A stretch of DNA of 46,821 nt from Candidatus Staskawiczbacteria bacterium RIFOXYD1_FULL_32_13 (GTDB lineage Bacteria; Patescibacteriota; Minisyncoccia; Minisyncoccales; Staskawiczbacteraceae): assembly GCA_001820485.1 (NCBI GenBank), contig MHPU01000026.1, positions 17,873 through 64,693 of the forward strand. Direction: 5' to 3'. Made by a program: the position numbers and the translations under genes. Of the stretch, positions 32,229-39,081 are shown piece after piece; the first letter of the stretch is position 1; each line of letters begins with the position of its first letter. The notes beneath the pieces are model-generated. The model had not been told where the DNA came from. It saw nothing but the letters and a program-made list of their open reading frames with translations, and made no database searches.

Positions 32229-32630
32229 TTAATTTATTAAATATGTAATTAATATCATAATAAAAATTAATACACCATAAAACCACAATAATGTAGAAGA
32301 AAACATTGAATATGCCCAACTATTTCTATCTATACTTTTATATTTTTCTATATCCATCGAAAAATCAATATCCTTTTCATTTAATTTCCTAACATGATTA
32401 TATAAAGATCTAAATAATCTCTCTTGTGAAAGAAAATAACCATCAAGAATCCAAAATACAATAACTATTAAATACGCAATAAAAATATATTCTTTATTTA
32501 TAGGTTGTGTAGACCATGCAAAAAGAGCAGTAATAATCGTTATAACCCAACCTTTCAAGAAAAATAAATTACCAGCCATTCTATCTATAATGTTTTGTAT
32601 AAACTCTAAATGTTTTTGTTTGTTTTCCAT
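32229..32630 (-). CDS. Small membrane protein paired with the TIR gene
   Basis: A 133-residue protein with two closely spaced membrane helices (about residues 18-36 and 47-67) and a third at 105-132. The segment HLEFIQNIIDRMAGNLFFLKGWVITIITALFAW ... FWILDGYFLSQERLFRSLYNHVRK matches a widespread unnamed family that I have seen beside TIR-like genes. The layout is like SLATT-type two-helix effectors, which are proposed pore formers in nucleotide-signalling defence. Effector function is inferred from this and the 4-base spacing. Confidence 0.65.
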   Translation of the reverse strand: MENKQKHLEFIQNIIDRMAGNLFFLKGWVITIITALFAWSTQPINKEYIFIAYLIVIVFWILDGYFLSQERLFRSLYNHVRKLNEKDIDFSMDIEKYKSIDRNSWAYSMFSSTLLWFYGVLIFIMILITYLIN

Positions 32631-32720
32631 AAAATAAAAAGTATTTTATAATATTTATTAACTTATATAAGTATATTTTATCTTATATTATTCTACTTGT
32701 TTTATTATAAAAATACAAAT

Positions 32721-32754
32721 TATAAAGCTTTATAAGTGGCTTATAGGGCTTTAT
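32721..32754. promoter_or_regulatory. Overlapping palindromes upstream of the TIR operon
   Basis: TATAAAGCTTTATA (32721-32734, perfect), TATAAG-TGG-CTTATA (32731-32745) and ATAAAGC/GCTTTAT (32722-32728 with 32748-32754) overlap in 34 bases, about 95 bases upstream of the membrane-protein start. This is a candidate operator. The rest of 32631-32926 is AT-rich, and I see no gene in it. Confidence 0.45.
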
Positions 32755-32926
32755 CTTAAATTGGCTTGCTTTCTTTTTATCCTTTGTTATTAGATAAATT
32801 ATAAAATTTATAGGTACACCCTCTAATCTTAAAAAATGCTGTTATATATGTTATAAAAATATACTTAAGAAAACTCAAAAAGGCATAGACAATCTAGAGA
32901 ATCTCTAATAGTTAAGAAGTCTTTGC

Positions 32927-32950
32927 AAAAATCGGCTTAAGCCGATTTTT
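32927..32950. terminator. Perfect 24-bp palindrome at the end of the 93-residue gene
   Basis: AAAAATCGGCTT and its exact complement form a stem with T residues on both strands, so it can end transcription both ways. The stop codon of the 93-residue gene (32937-32939) lies inside it. Confidence 0.75.
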
Positions 32951-33218
32951 GTTTCTTTTCGTTTAACCAATAAATTGCATAGCTAATAAGCCCGACATCA
33001 ATAATCAATTTAATGCCATTATACCTGCTATGACACAAACCATCGGGTTCTTGGCTTTGTGATAAATACCCCGCTAGATCACTATTTTTTTGTTCTACGG
33101 CAGTTTGCAACATAATATTACAGACAGAATTTTTTTCATGCACATCATAAAAACCCCAAACAAGGTGAACAATAGAGCTTGTTAAAATAGTAATATAAAA
33201 TAATTTATTCCAATTCAT
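32937..33218 (-). CDS. Small two-helix membrane protein, unknown
   Basis: A 93-residue protein with membrane helices at about residues 6-24 (LFYITILTSSIVHLVWGFY) and 67-85 (GIKLIIDVGLISYAIYWL), joined by an extracytoplasmic loop with two Cys (NSVCNIM, DGLCHSR). Not recognised. It ends inside a terminator palindrome and is adjacent to the hairpin region. It may belong to the host flank or to the mobile element; the boundary is unclear. Confidence 0.5.
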   Translation of the reverse strand: MNWNKLFYITILTSSIVHLVWGFYDVHEKNSVCNIMLQTAVEQKNSDLAGYLSQSQEPDGLCHSRYNGIKLIIDVGLISYAIYWLNEKKQKSA

Positions 33219-33250
33219 ATTTAGTAAAATTTACTAATAATTATACAAAT

Positions 33251-33416
33251 TGTCGCCTTTCGACCTAAACAAAAAGGGACAACCTTACTTCTGGTCGCCC
33301 CACAATTTTTGCCCCAAAGGGTTCCAATCATGAGCAGTTTCAGGTTGCCCCTTATTACTCGTGATTGGAAAACACAAAAACAGACCTCTTTGGGAAATAT
33401 AAATTGTAGAGCGACA
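33251..33416. repeat. Nested hairpin left of the long inverted repeat
   Basis: Four successive pairings share one axis: TGTCGC 33251-33256 with 33411-33416; ACAATTT 33302-33308 with 33401-33407; CCCAAAG 33313-33319 with 33388-33394; CCAATCATGAG 33324-33334 with 33358-33368 (10 of 11 paired). Unpaired loops of unequal length separate them. Confidence 0.65.
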
Positions 33417-33472
33417 CTTTTAATATATCACACAAATAAATCCGTGTAAAATCAAAAATTATTTTAATCATT

Positions 33473-33692
33473 TTCTTTATTCAAATATTTTCTTTGTGTT
33501 CGTTATCTTGGGGGGAAAATCGTGACGACTGCCGATAGGCGGTCGTTTGTCTGCCGATAGGCAGACGTTTGTCTGCCGATAGGCAGATAATATGAGTTGC
33601 AGTAGCTTAAAAAACACTTTGCTTTGCTTAATTAATTAAGGCGAGGGGTGTATCCACCCTTCGCCACGATTGCCCCCAACAAAAGCCAGCCA
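33473..33692. repeat. Left arm of long inverted repeat
   Basis: The reverse complement of this arm matches 34152-34418 almost without substitutions; the two differ mainly by one 22-bp unit (extra here) and one 69-70-bp segment (extra on the right). The inner end is GCCAGCCA at 33685-33692. Confidence 0.9.
33527..33588. repeat. Three tandem 22-bp hairpin units
   Basis: Units of GTCTGCC-GATA-GGCAGAC separated by GTTT start at 33527, 33549 and 33571 (period 22). The first is a GACTGCC/GGCGGTC variant. The right arm carries only two units (34325-34364). Confidence 0.9.
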
Positions 33693-33707
33693 ACGCATTA
33701 TTTTACA

Positions 33708-34143
33708 ATCACTATTTAAAAGAGAAAATCCTAAAAGGAAATTTTTATTTTATTATTCTCTTATAAATAGTGATAGACTTTTTTTGTTGCCGAAAAACGC
33801 TTGATTGAAAAATAGGCAACCAGAAAATATCACACAAAATCGCTTCGCTATCAAATCACGCTGAAGCGCCATTTGATTTTTTATGTGATATTTTCTGCCT
33901 TTTTTTCAATCTTCGCTTTTCTCAAAGATTTTTCCTCTTACAGAGAAAATTCTTTCAGAAATTTTCGGCTAATCAAAAAAAATCCCTGCAAAATAAACGC
34001 CAACAGCATTAAAAAATATATCCGATTATCGCATATATTTTTTAAGATCTGCTGTTGGCTTGCTTTCTCTCCACCTTGACCCAATACATCTATGCCTTTA
34101 AAGGGCTATTATAAAGGCATAGAATGAATGTATTGCGTCAAGG
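33708..34143. repeat. Array of imperfect hairpins at the centre of the inverted repeat
   Basis: Four hairpins follow one another. A: 33708-33726 with 33756-33774, 18 of 19 paired. B-D: 33779-33981, a branched structure closed by TTTTTTTG and GCCGAAAA pairings and holding a 28-bp stem (GATTGAAAAA...ATATCACA) with a 3-base bulge. E: 33999-34059, 9 plus 14 paired bases with a GATC bulge in the right arm. F: 34074-34143, CCTTGAC, CAATACAT and CTATGCCTTTA stems with a C-C mismatch and a 5-base bulge in the right arm. No credible gene lies here. Confidence 0.85.
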
Positions 34144-34151
34144 TAGTAGAA

Positions 34152-34418
34152 TGGCTGGCTTTTGTTGGGGGCAATCGTGGCGAAGGGTGGATACACCCCT
34201 CGCCTTAATTAATTAAGCAAAGCAAAGTGTTTTTAATTTCAATGTTTTAACCCACCCTACCAGAATTAAGGCATTAAAAATATTTTTAATTACAAGTGTT
34301 TTTTAAGCTACTGCAACTCATATTATCTGCCTATCGGCAGACAAACGACCGCCTATCGGCAGTCGTCACGATTTTCCCCCCAAGATAACGAACACAAAGA
34401 AAATATTTGAATAAAGAA
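34152..34418. repeat. Right arm of long inverted repeat
   Basis: Starts TGGCTGGC at 34152-34159 and pairs outward with 33692-33473. After 83 identical bases it carries an extra segment (34235-34304) before pairing resumes. Confidence 0.9.
34235..34304. other. 70-bp segment present only in the right arm
   Basis: Bounded by direct copies of AAGTGTTTTT (34225-34234 and 34294-34303). It is either a small insertion with a target duplication in the right arm or a deletion between direct repeats in the left arm. Confidence 0.7.
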
Positions 34419-34495
34419 GATGACGGAAAAAATATGTTTTCAAATTATATGATAATCGTATAGACCAGGGGGAGGATACCAATGGGGCAACTTTA

Positions 34496-34524
34496 TTGAC
34501 AATTTATCTTTAAAATAGAATAAT
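34496..34524 (+). promoter_or_regulatory. Promoter of the AbrB-like operon
   Basis: TTGACA at 34496-34501, a 17-base spacer and AATAAT at 34519-34524, about 78 bases outside the inverted repeat and 27 bases before the AbrB-like start codon. Confidence 0.7.
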
Positions 34525-34550
34525 AGAGGCAAATAAATCAAAATAGTAAA

Positions 34551-34877
34551 ATGTTAAAAATTCGTAAATTACAATATATTGGGAAACAATATCTTTTAAA
34601 TGTGCCAGTTGAAATAATAAAAGAGGCAAAATTTAAAAAAGGCGACTATTTAGAGATAATGCAAGGCCAAAATAGCAACTTTTCTATTAGAAAAATTGCT
34701 GAAAATGATACACCAAGGGTAAAGGTAACCCTAGAATCGCTTAAAAATGAAGCTGTTGCCCTTGCTGGATTAATAAATGCCTTAAGATCTGCCCTGCCGT
34801 CTGCCGAGTTCTCGTTCCGGTTGGCTCAATTTTCTCATGTTCAAGCGAAAATAAGAAAATTGGAAAAGAAGAAGTAA
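34551..34877 (+). CDS. AbrB/SpoVT-like DNA-binding protein
   Basis: A 108-residue protein. Residues 1-48 (IRKLQYIGKQYLLNVPVEIIKEAKFKKGDYLEIMQGQNSNFSIRK) fit the swapped-hairpin AbrB fold seen in AbrB, SpoVT and MazE. A helical Ala/Leu-rich tail follows (LAGLINALRSALPSAEFSFRLAQF). It is the first gene after the hairpin region and has a good promoter, so it may bind that region or regulate the element. No toxin gene of the MazF type is adjacent. Confidence 0.65.
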   Translation: MLKIRKLQYIGKQYLLNVPVEIIKEAKFKKGDYLEIMQGQNSNFSIRKIAENDTPRVKVTLESLKNEAVALAGLINALRSALPSAEFSFRLAQFSHVQAKIRKLEKKK

Positions 34878-34907
34878 AAAATATTAAAAAGTAATGAAAA
34901 AGTAAAA

Positions 34908-35669
34908 ATGGCTATTAAAATTAATGCAGAAAACCAGAAGACAAAGGATTTTCTTGCATATATTGTTAAAAATATTGCTAAAAAACAAAGTCTTAAACAA
35001 TATGACGAGGTTTTAGTTGAAATACAAAAAGGCAAAACGCCTTTTCCTGAATTTAAGAAATATGATCATGGGTTGGGCAGTGACTATGACGCTTTAGAAA
35101 TGCAATGGAAGTCAAATCCAAAGTATAATGAAAAAGCAATCTTAATAGCTAAATACCTAAACGAAAACTTTGAGAATAGTGCAATTACCTCAACACCGAA
35201 ACAAGATAAAAATAAACCACTAACTTTTATAATTACGATTGTTATTAGTAACCCTTTTGAAATTTTAAAAATATATCAAAAATTAAATACTAAAAATGAA
35301 CTAAAAAAAATAATATTAAAAAATGAAAAACAGAGCAATAAAGATATTTCTAAAATTGAACTATATCTTAATCAAATCGGTGATTTATGGAGAGAACCAA
35401 AAATCAAATATTGTTATCATATGGGAGAAAAAAATGATAGGCATAAAATTTTTCGTTACCTTGTAGAAAATAAGGGATACCAAAATACTAATGATATTGC
35501 ATGCTTTCTTGGCGATAAAAAAGAGCAAGTTATAAGGACAGAAATAAAAAAAATTAAAGATAAAGCATCATATTTTCTTAGTATTAAAAACTCTGATTTA
35601 ATAGAATCTAGGAAAGGGAGCGGTTATAAAATAAACCCAAAATATCATATAAAAATAACAATTCTCTGA
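34908..35669 (+). CDS. Element protein with C-terminal winged-helix-like domain
   Basis: A 253-residue protein, Lys-rich, not recognised as a whole. The C-terminal 70 residues (NTNDIACFLGDKKEQVIRTEIKKIKDKASYFLSIKNSDLIESRKGSGYKINPKY) have the pattern of a winged helix, with RKGSGYKIN like the wing of OmpR-type regulators. The N-terminal part has a KTKDFLAYIVKNIAKKQSLKQYDEVL helical segment. It lies 30 bases after the AbrB-like gene and before a terminator, so the two make a short operon. DNA binding is inferred. Confidence 0.5.
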   Translation: MAIKINAENQKTKDFLAYIVKNIAKKQSLKQYDEVLVEIQKGKTPFPEFKKYDHGLGSDYDALEMQWKSNPKYNEKAILIAKYLNENFENSAITSTPKQDKNKPLTFIITIVISNPFEILKIYQKLNTKNELKKIILKNEKQSNKDISKIELYLNQIGDLWREPKIKYCYHMGEKNDRHKIFRYLVENKGYQNTNDIACFLGDKKEQVIRTEIKKIKDKASYFLSIKNSDLIESRKGSGYKINPKYHIKITIL

Positions 35670-35704
35670 TATTCCCCTGCTCATGTTAATAAGTTTTGCT
35701 TATT

Positions 35705-35729
35705 ACAGCTCTATTTGAGCTGTTTTTTG
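35705..35729 (+). terminator. Terminator of the AbrB-like operon
   Basis: ACAGCTC (35705-35711) pairs with GAGCTGT (35717-35723), loop TATTT, followed by six T on the plus strand. Confidence 0.8.
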
Positions 35730-35789
35730 TTTACAAAAGATATCAAAGGATGATGTAAGGAATAGGTAATAATTTGGTAAAACTACGGC

Positions 35790-35978
35790 ATGCTATCAAA
35801 AGAAGCCATTGAGCAATACAAAAAAATCTACAGGAATGCTTATAATATTGAGCTGAATGAAAACGAGGCCACAGAAATGGCCAACGATCTTTTTGAATTT
35901 ATGCGAGCAGTTTATTTGCCTACAGGCGAAGAGGAATTAATAACAACACAAGAAAATGGAACAAAAAATACAAATTAG
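35790..35978 (+). CDS. Small conserved acidic protein, 62 residues
   Basis: A 62-residue helical protein starting MLSKEAIEQYKKIYRNAYNIELNENEATEMANDLFEFMRAVY. I know near-identical small proteins from candidate-phyla mobile elements, without a function. It overlaps the SpoVG-like gene by 23 bases in another frame, which suggests coupled translation. Confidence 0.7.
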   Translation: MLSKEAIEQYKKIYRNAYNIELNENEATEMANDLFEFMRAVYLPTGEEELITTQENGTKNTN

Positions 35979-36249
35979 TGAAATTCAAATAGTACCCATT
36001 AAACCACAAGAGGGGCTGATTGCTTTTGCTTCTTTTGTTTTAGATAAAAAATATTATATTGGCTCGGTTGCTATTTATACTAGACTTAATGGCGAGGGTT
36101 TTCGGCTTGCCTACCCAACTAAAAAGATTGGCGACAGAGGTATTAATATTTTTTATCCTATAAATTCTGAAATAGGCAACGCAATAGAAAAAGAAGTAAA
36201 TAAAAAAGTTAATGAAATATTTTATGAAAGAACAAACAAGGCAATTTAG
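35956..36249 (+). CDS. SpoVG-family protein
   Basis: A 97-residue protein with the SpoVG fold: ISEIQIVPIKPQEGLIAFASFVLDKKYYIGSVAIY, then FRLAYPTKKIGDRGINIFYPINSEIGNAIEKEV, matching the family's YPSKR... and HPIN motifs. SpoVG proteins bind nucleic acid and are common in phages and plasmids of Gram-positive and CPR lineages. It overlaps the downstream initiator-like gene by 38 bases from the first ATG, or by 26 bases from the second. Confidence 0.82.
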   Translation: MEQKIQISEIQIVPIKPQEGLIAFASFVLDKKYYIGSVAIYTRLNGEGFRLAYPTKKIGDRGINIFYPINSEIGNAIEKEVNKKVNEIFYERTNKAI

Positions 36250-36997
36250 CCAACTATGGGATGATGGAATAAAGTCAGGAATTGTGGGAAAAATAGGAAC
36301 GCAAGTTTTCGCCTTGTTAGTGGTTTTAGCACCATTTATGAATGAGCGTGGCGAGTGTTATCCAACAGAAAATACTCTCGCATTCATTCTACATAAATCT
36401 ATACCCAGCATTATTAAAATGGTAAGTAAAGCTAAAAAGACAATTTATAATGGTGAAGCAGTTTTGAAAGTTAGGCAACAAAAAAGAGTAGACAATGGCA
36501 AAATATTATGGGGGAGCAATTTTTATACTATTTCAAAATCTATAAGAAGTGATCTATTAAGTCGTTATGTTTCCGTAGATAAAAACTTATCTACGGAAAA
36601 TAAAAGCAATTTGAGATCAAAAACACTATTACCGCCAATATCTTTTCCGCCTACGGAAGAAGTATCAACTAACGATAGCCGTTCGTTAAACCATATATTT
36701 ACGAACGATAATAAAAAATCGCTCATAAATATAAATGGCTATAACGAAATTTCCCTAATGGAATTTAGAAAAACAATAAAAAACGAAGTTGATATGAAAT
36801 GTTACGAGATAGCAGAATGGCTTGGCGAAAAAAATATAAATTTTATCCTTAGCGCTTTAAATGATAATAAGTGTGGAATGCACGGCATTGAGCATGCATA
36901 TAGAAAAGTTAAAGATTATGTTGGTGATGGCAATGTGAAAAGCAAACCCAAACTTTTTAATTGGCATATTCAGAATTATAAAAAAGGGAAAAGATAA
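36212..36997 (+). CDS. HTH-domain replication-initiator-like protein
   Basis: A 261-residue protein. Residues 20-75 (GIKSGIVGKIGTQVFALLVVLAPFMNERGECYPTENTLAFILHKSIPSIIKMVSKAK) form a winged-helix domain typical of plasmid and phage replication or HTH_36-like proteins, in which GECYP-x-x-x-T-L is a hallmark. The middle is low in structure, and the C-terminal 80 residues are helical. A second ATG at 36224 (MKEQTRQF) is the more likely start. A role in replicating or regulating the element is inferred from fold and context. Confidence 0.65.
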   Translation: MKYFMKEQTRQFSQLWDDGIKSGIVGKIGTQVFALLVVLAPFMNERGECYPTENTLAFILHKSIPSIIKMVSKAKKTIYNGEAVLKVRQQKRVDNGKILWGSNFYTISKSIRSDLLSRYVSVDKNLSTENKSNLRSKTLLPPISFPPTEEVSTNDSRSLNHIFTNDNKKSLININGYNEISLMEFRKTIKNEVDMKCYEIAEWLGEKNINFILSALNDNKCGMHGIEHAYRKVKDYVGDGNVKSKPKLFNWHIQNYKKGKR

Positions 36998-37006
36998 ATA
37001 TTCATA

Positions 37007-37036
37007 TTGCATTTTAAAAAGTAATAGTGATATAAT
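37007..37036 (+). promoter_or_regulatory. Promoter of the serine recombinase
   Basis: TTGCAT (37007-37012), an 18-base spacer and perfect TATAAT (37031-37036). Transcription should start near 37042, at the first base of the pseudoknot leader. Confidence 0.6.
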
Positions 37037-37040
37037 AAAA

Positions 37041-37153
37041 TTGTTGAGGATAATTCGCTTGGAAAAGGTATTTTATTTATAAAATAGAATATTAAAAGGG
37101 GCTGAAACGCGAGTTATCCTCAACAAATAACTTTTTCCGTTTCAGTCCCTTTT
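37041..37153 (+). other. Pseudoknot-capable leader of the recombinase mRNA
   Basis: Two long helices interleave. Helix 1: TTGTTGAGGATAA at 37041-37053 with its exact complement at 37114-37126 (13 bp). Helix 2: 37094-37109 with 37138-37153 (15 of 16 bp, including CTGAAACG with CGTTTCAG). Because the 5' strand of helix 2 lies inside helix 1 and its 3' strand outside, they form a pseudoknot or two exclusive states. A third pairing, GGAAAAG (37061-37067) with CTTTTTCC (37131-37138), and a local TATTTTA hairpin are also possible. Confidence 0.75.
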
Positions 37154-37178
37154 AGTATAGTAAAAATAAAATAAAATT

Positions 37179-38801
37179 ATGAAACAATTTAATGAAAGAA
37201 TAAATTATATTTTGTATGCTCGCAAATCTTCTGAAGAAGATAATCGGCAAATGCTTTCGCTAGATTCACAAGAGGGCGAATTAAAAAAAATTGCTGAAAG
37301 AGATAATTTAGAAATTATTAAAATATTCCGCGAAGCACGCTCGGCAAAAGAGCCATACAATAGACCAATATTTTCTGAAATGGTAAAAATGATTGAAGCA
37401 GGAAAAGCTAACGGGATTTTATGTTGGAAATTAGACAGATTATCTAGAAATGCTGTTGAGGAAGGAATAATCAAACACTTATTACAGAAAAATAAAATCA
37501 AAATCATAAGAACGCCCGACAGAGATTACAGGCCAGAAGATAACGCATTAATAGCTTCTGTTGAGTTTGGCATGGCTAATCAATATATTAGAGATTTAAG
37601 CGTAAATGTTAAAAGAGGACTAATAAGCAAAGCTGAAAGTGGATTATTCCCCAACTTTGCACCACTTGGATATTTGAATAATCCACTTGATCCAAAAGGC
37701 AGAAAACAAATTATAAAAGATCCCGAAAGGTTTGATTTAGTGCGTAAAATGTTTGACCTTGTTTTAAGTGAGTACAGGACACCTGTGGAGGTTTGGCGAA
37801 TAGCACACAATGACTGGAAAATGAAAAATCCAAAAGGTAAATTAATTAGTCGATCAACTACTTACCGAATACTAACCAATACTTTATATTCTGGAATCTT
37901 TGAATTTCCTGTTGGCAGTGGAAATTGGCATAAAGGAAAACATGAGGCAGTTATAACTATTGAAGAATATGACAAAATACAAATTATTCTAGGCAAGAAA
38001 GGAAAACCCCGACCACACAATCATATTTTTGCTTTTACAGGATTAATGAAATGTGGAAGTTGTGGGGCTACAATTACAGCAGAGCAGAAAATAAAAAGGC
38101 AGAAAAATGGAAACATACATCAATATACTTATTATCACTGCACTAAAAAGCTAAACCCTAATTGCATTGAAAAGTATATTGAAGAAAAAATATTAATTAA
38201 ACAAATTGTAAATAAAATTGATAAAATTAGTATAAGCCCAGAATTTCACGCTTGGGGGCTTGATTGGCTTAAAAAAGATATTCTAAAAAATATATCTTTG
38301 AAAAACAAAATAATAAATAGCAGAGAAAAGCAGATTGCAGAAATTGAAAAACAATCGTCAGAATTATTAAATCTTTTACTTAGAAAAATTATCAGCGAGG
38401 AAGATTATCAGAATAAAAAAAGTGAACTAGCAAAGGAAAAGGCAAAACTTGAAATTACGGGAAATAATAATAATGACAAAATACAATTACTATTTGAGAA
38501 AACAGCAGAATATTTTGATCTTGCCAAAGACGCCAAAAATGAATTTCTTAATGGCGACATTAATAAACGAAAATGTATTGTTACCAAACTTGGCTCGAAC
38601 CCCTCAATTTCAGAGAGAATATTCAGTATTTGTATCAAAAAAGCCCTTTTGCCTTTTGAAAACATATCAAAAGAGATAAAGGGTATTTATGACAGGTTAG
38701 AACCTACGAAAATCACTATAAATAGTCGGGAACTAAACAAGCTATATGCAAAAAATCTCATTCTGCGGAGAGGGTGGGATTTGAACCCACGAGCCCCATG
38801 A
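37179..38801 (+). CDS. Large serine recombinase (integrase)
   Basis: A 540-residue recombinase. The resolvase domain begins NYILYARKSSEEDNRQMLS with catalytic Ser17 after Tyr-Ala-Arg, then KLDRLSRN and SVEFGMANQYIRDLSVNVKRG. The recombinase domain follows (PLGYLNN ... RSTTYRILTNTLYSGIF), then a zinc ribbon with CGSC and YYHCTKKLNPNC, and a long coiled coil with Arg/Lys-rich tail. It would integrate and excise the element. The last 12 residues (RRGWDLNPRAP) are encoded by the antisense of the tRNA-Ser 3' end, so the reading frame crosses the presumed attachment site. Confidence 0.93.
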   Translation: MKQFNERINYILYARKSSEEDNRQMLSLDSQEGELKKIAERDNLEIIKIFREARSAKEPYNRPIFSEMVKMIEAGKANGILCWKLDRLSRNAVEEGIIKHLLQKNKIKIIRTPDRDYRPEDNALIASVEFGMANQYIRDLSVNVKRGLISKAESGLFPNFAPLGYLNNPLDPKGRKQIIKDPERFDLVRKMFDLVLSEYRTPVEVWRIAHNDWKMKNPKGKLISRSTTYRILTNTLYSGIFEFPVGSGNWHKGKHEAVITIEEYDKIQIILGKKGKPRPHNHIFAFTGLMKCGSCGATITAEQKIKRQKNGNIHQYTYYHCTKKLNPNCIEKYIEEKILIKQIVNKIDKISISPEFHAWGLDWLKKDILKNISLKNKIINSREKQIAEIEKQSSELLNLLLRKIISEEDYQNKKSELAKEKAKLEITGNNNNDKIQLLFEKTAEYFDLAKDAKNEFLNGDINKRKCIVTKLGSNPSISERIFSICIKKALLPFENISKEIKGIYDRLEPTKITINSRELNKLYAKNLILRRGWDLNPRAP

Positions 38802-38851
38802 CAGGGCGCAGGTTAGCAACCTGCTGCTTTGAACCGCTCAGCCACCTCTCC
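38766..38851 (-). tRNA. tRNA-Ser (anticodon GCT)
   Basis: The minus strand gives acceptor GGAGAGG/CCTCTCC, anticodon stem GCAGG/CCTGC with loop TTGCTAA (anticodon GCT), a long variable arm typical of tRNA-Ser, and T loop TTCAAAT. Discriminator G; CCA is not encoded. Its 3' 36 bases overlap the end of the serine recombinase gene. Confidence 0.95.
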
Positions 38852-38952
38852 AAAATTTATTTAATAATGCCTTATTTTTTGCATTTATTCAAGTGGTAAT
38901 ATTTGATTTTAAATATTTTTATGATAGTATAATTATAAGTAATGCATAAACT

Positions 38953-39037
38953 GGAGGAGTCCTATAGCGGCTATTAGAACAGTCTTGAAAACTGTGACCT
39001 CGTAAGGGGTTCGTGGGTTCGAGTCCCACCTCCTCCG
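38953..39037 (+). tRNA. tRNA-Ser (anticodon TGA)
   Basis: Acceptor GGAGGAG/CTCCTCC, anticodon stem ACAGT/ACTGT with loop CTTGAAA (anticodon TGA), a long variable arm and T loop TTCGAGT. Discriminator G; CCA not fully encoded. It is divergent from tRNA-Ser(GCT), about 100 bases away. Confidence 0.95.
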
Positions 39038-39081
39038 CCGTAACTTTTGTTCATTCATCACTTTTGAAAAAGGAGCATTTC

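Larger units (their letters stand above)
33251..38801. mobile_element. Putative integrated element with serine recombinase
   Basis: Between the minus-strand genes on both sides lies a block of plus-strand genes: AbrB-like, winged-helix, 62-aa, SpoVG, initiator-like HTH and a large serine recombinase, preceded by a 1.2-kb hairpin array. The recombinase gene runs 36 bases into tRNA-Ser(GCT). The right end is therefore near 38766-38801. The left end is not proven: no second copy of the tRNA end was found, and 33251 is only the start of the structured DNA. Confidence 0.6.

Noticed and set aside
33527..33588. CRISPR array
   Set aside because: The 22-bp units are direct tandem hairpins without unique spacers of constant length, and no cas gene is present.
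33873..34079. 68-codon plus-strand frame in the hairpin array
   Set aside because: It is Phe/Ser-rich, lies across the stems of two hairpins and has no start signal.
33473..34418. Insertion sequence with terminal inverted repeats
   Set aside because: No transposase frame lies between the arms; the interior is hairpins, and the arms are far too long for typical IS ends.
39013..39081. Longer N-terminus for the 97-residue protein
   Set aside because: It would be translated from the tRNA-Ser(TGA) 3' half; the GTG at 39082 with an SD is the better start.
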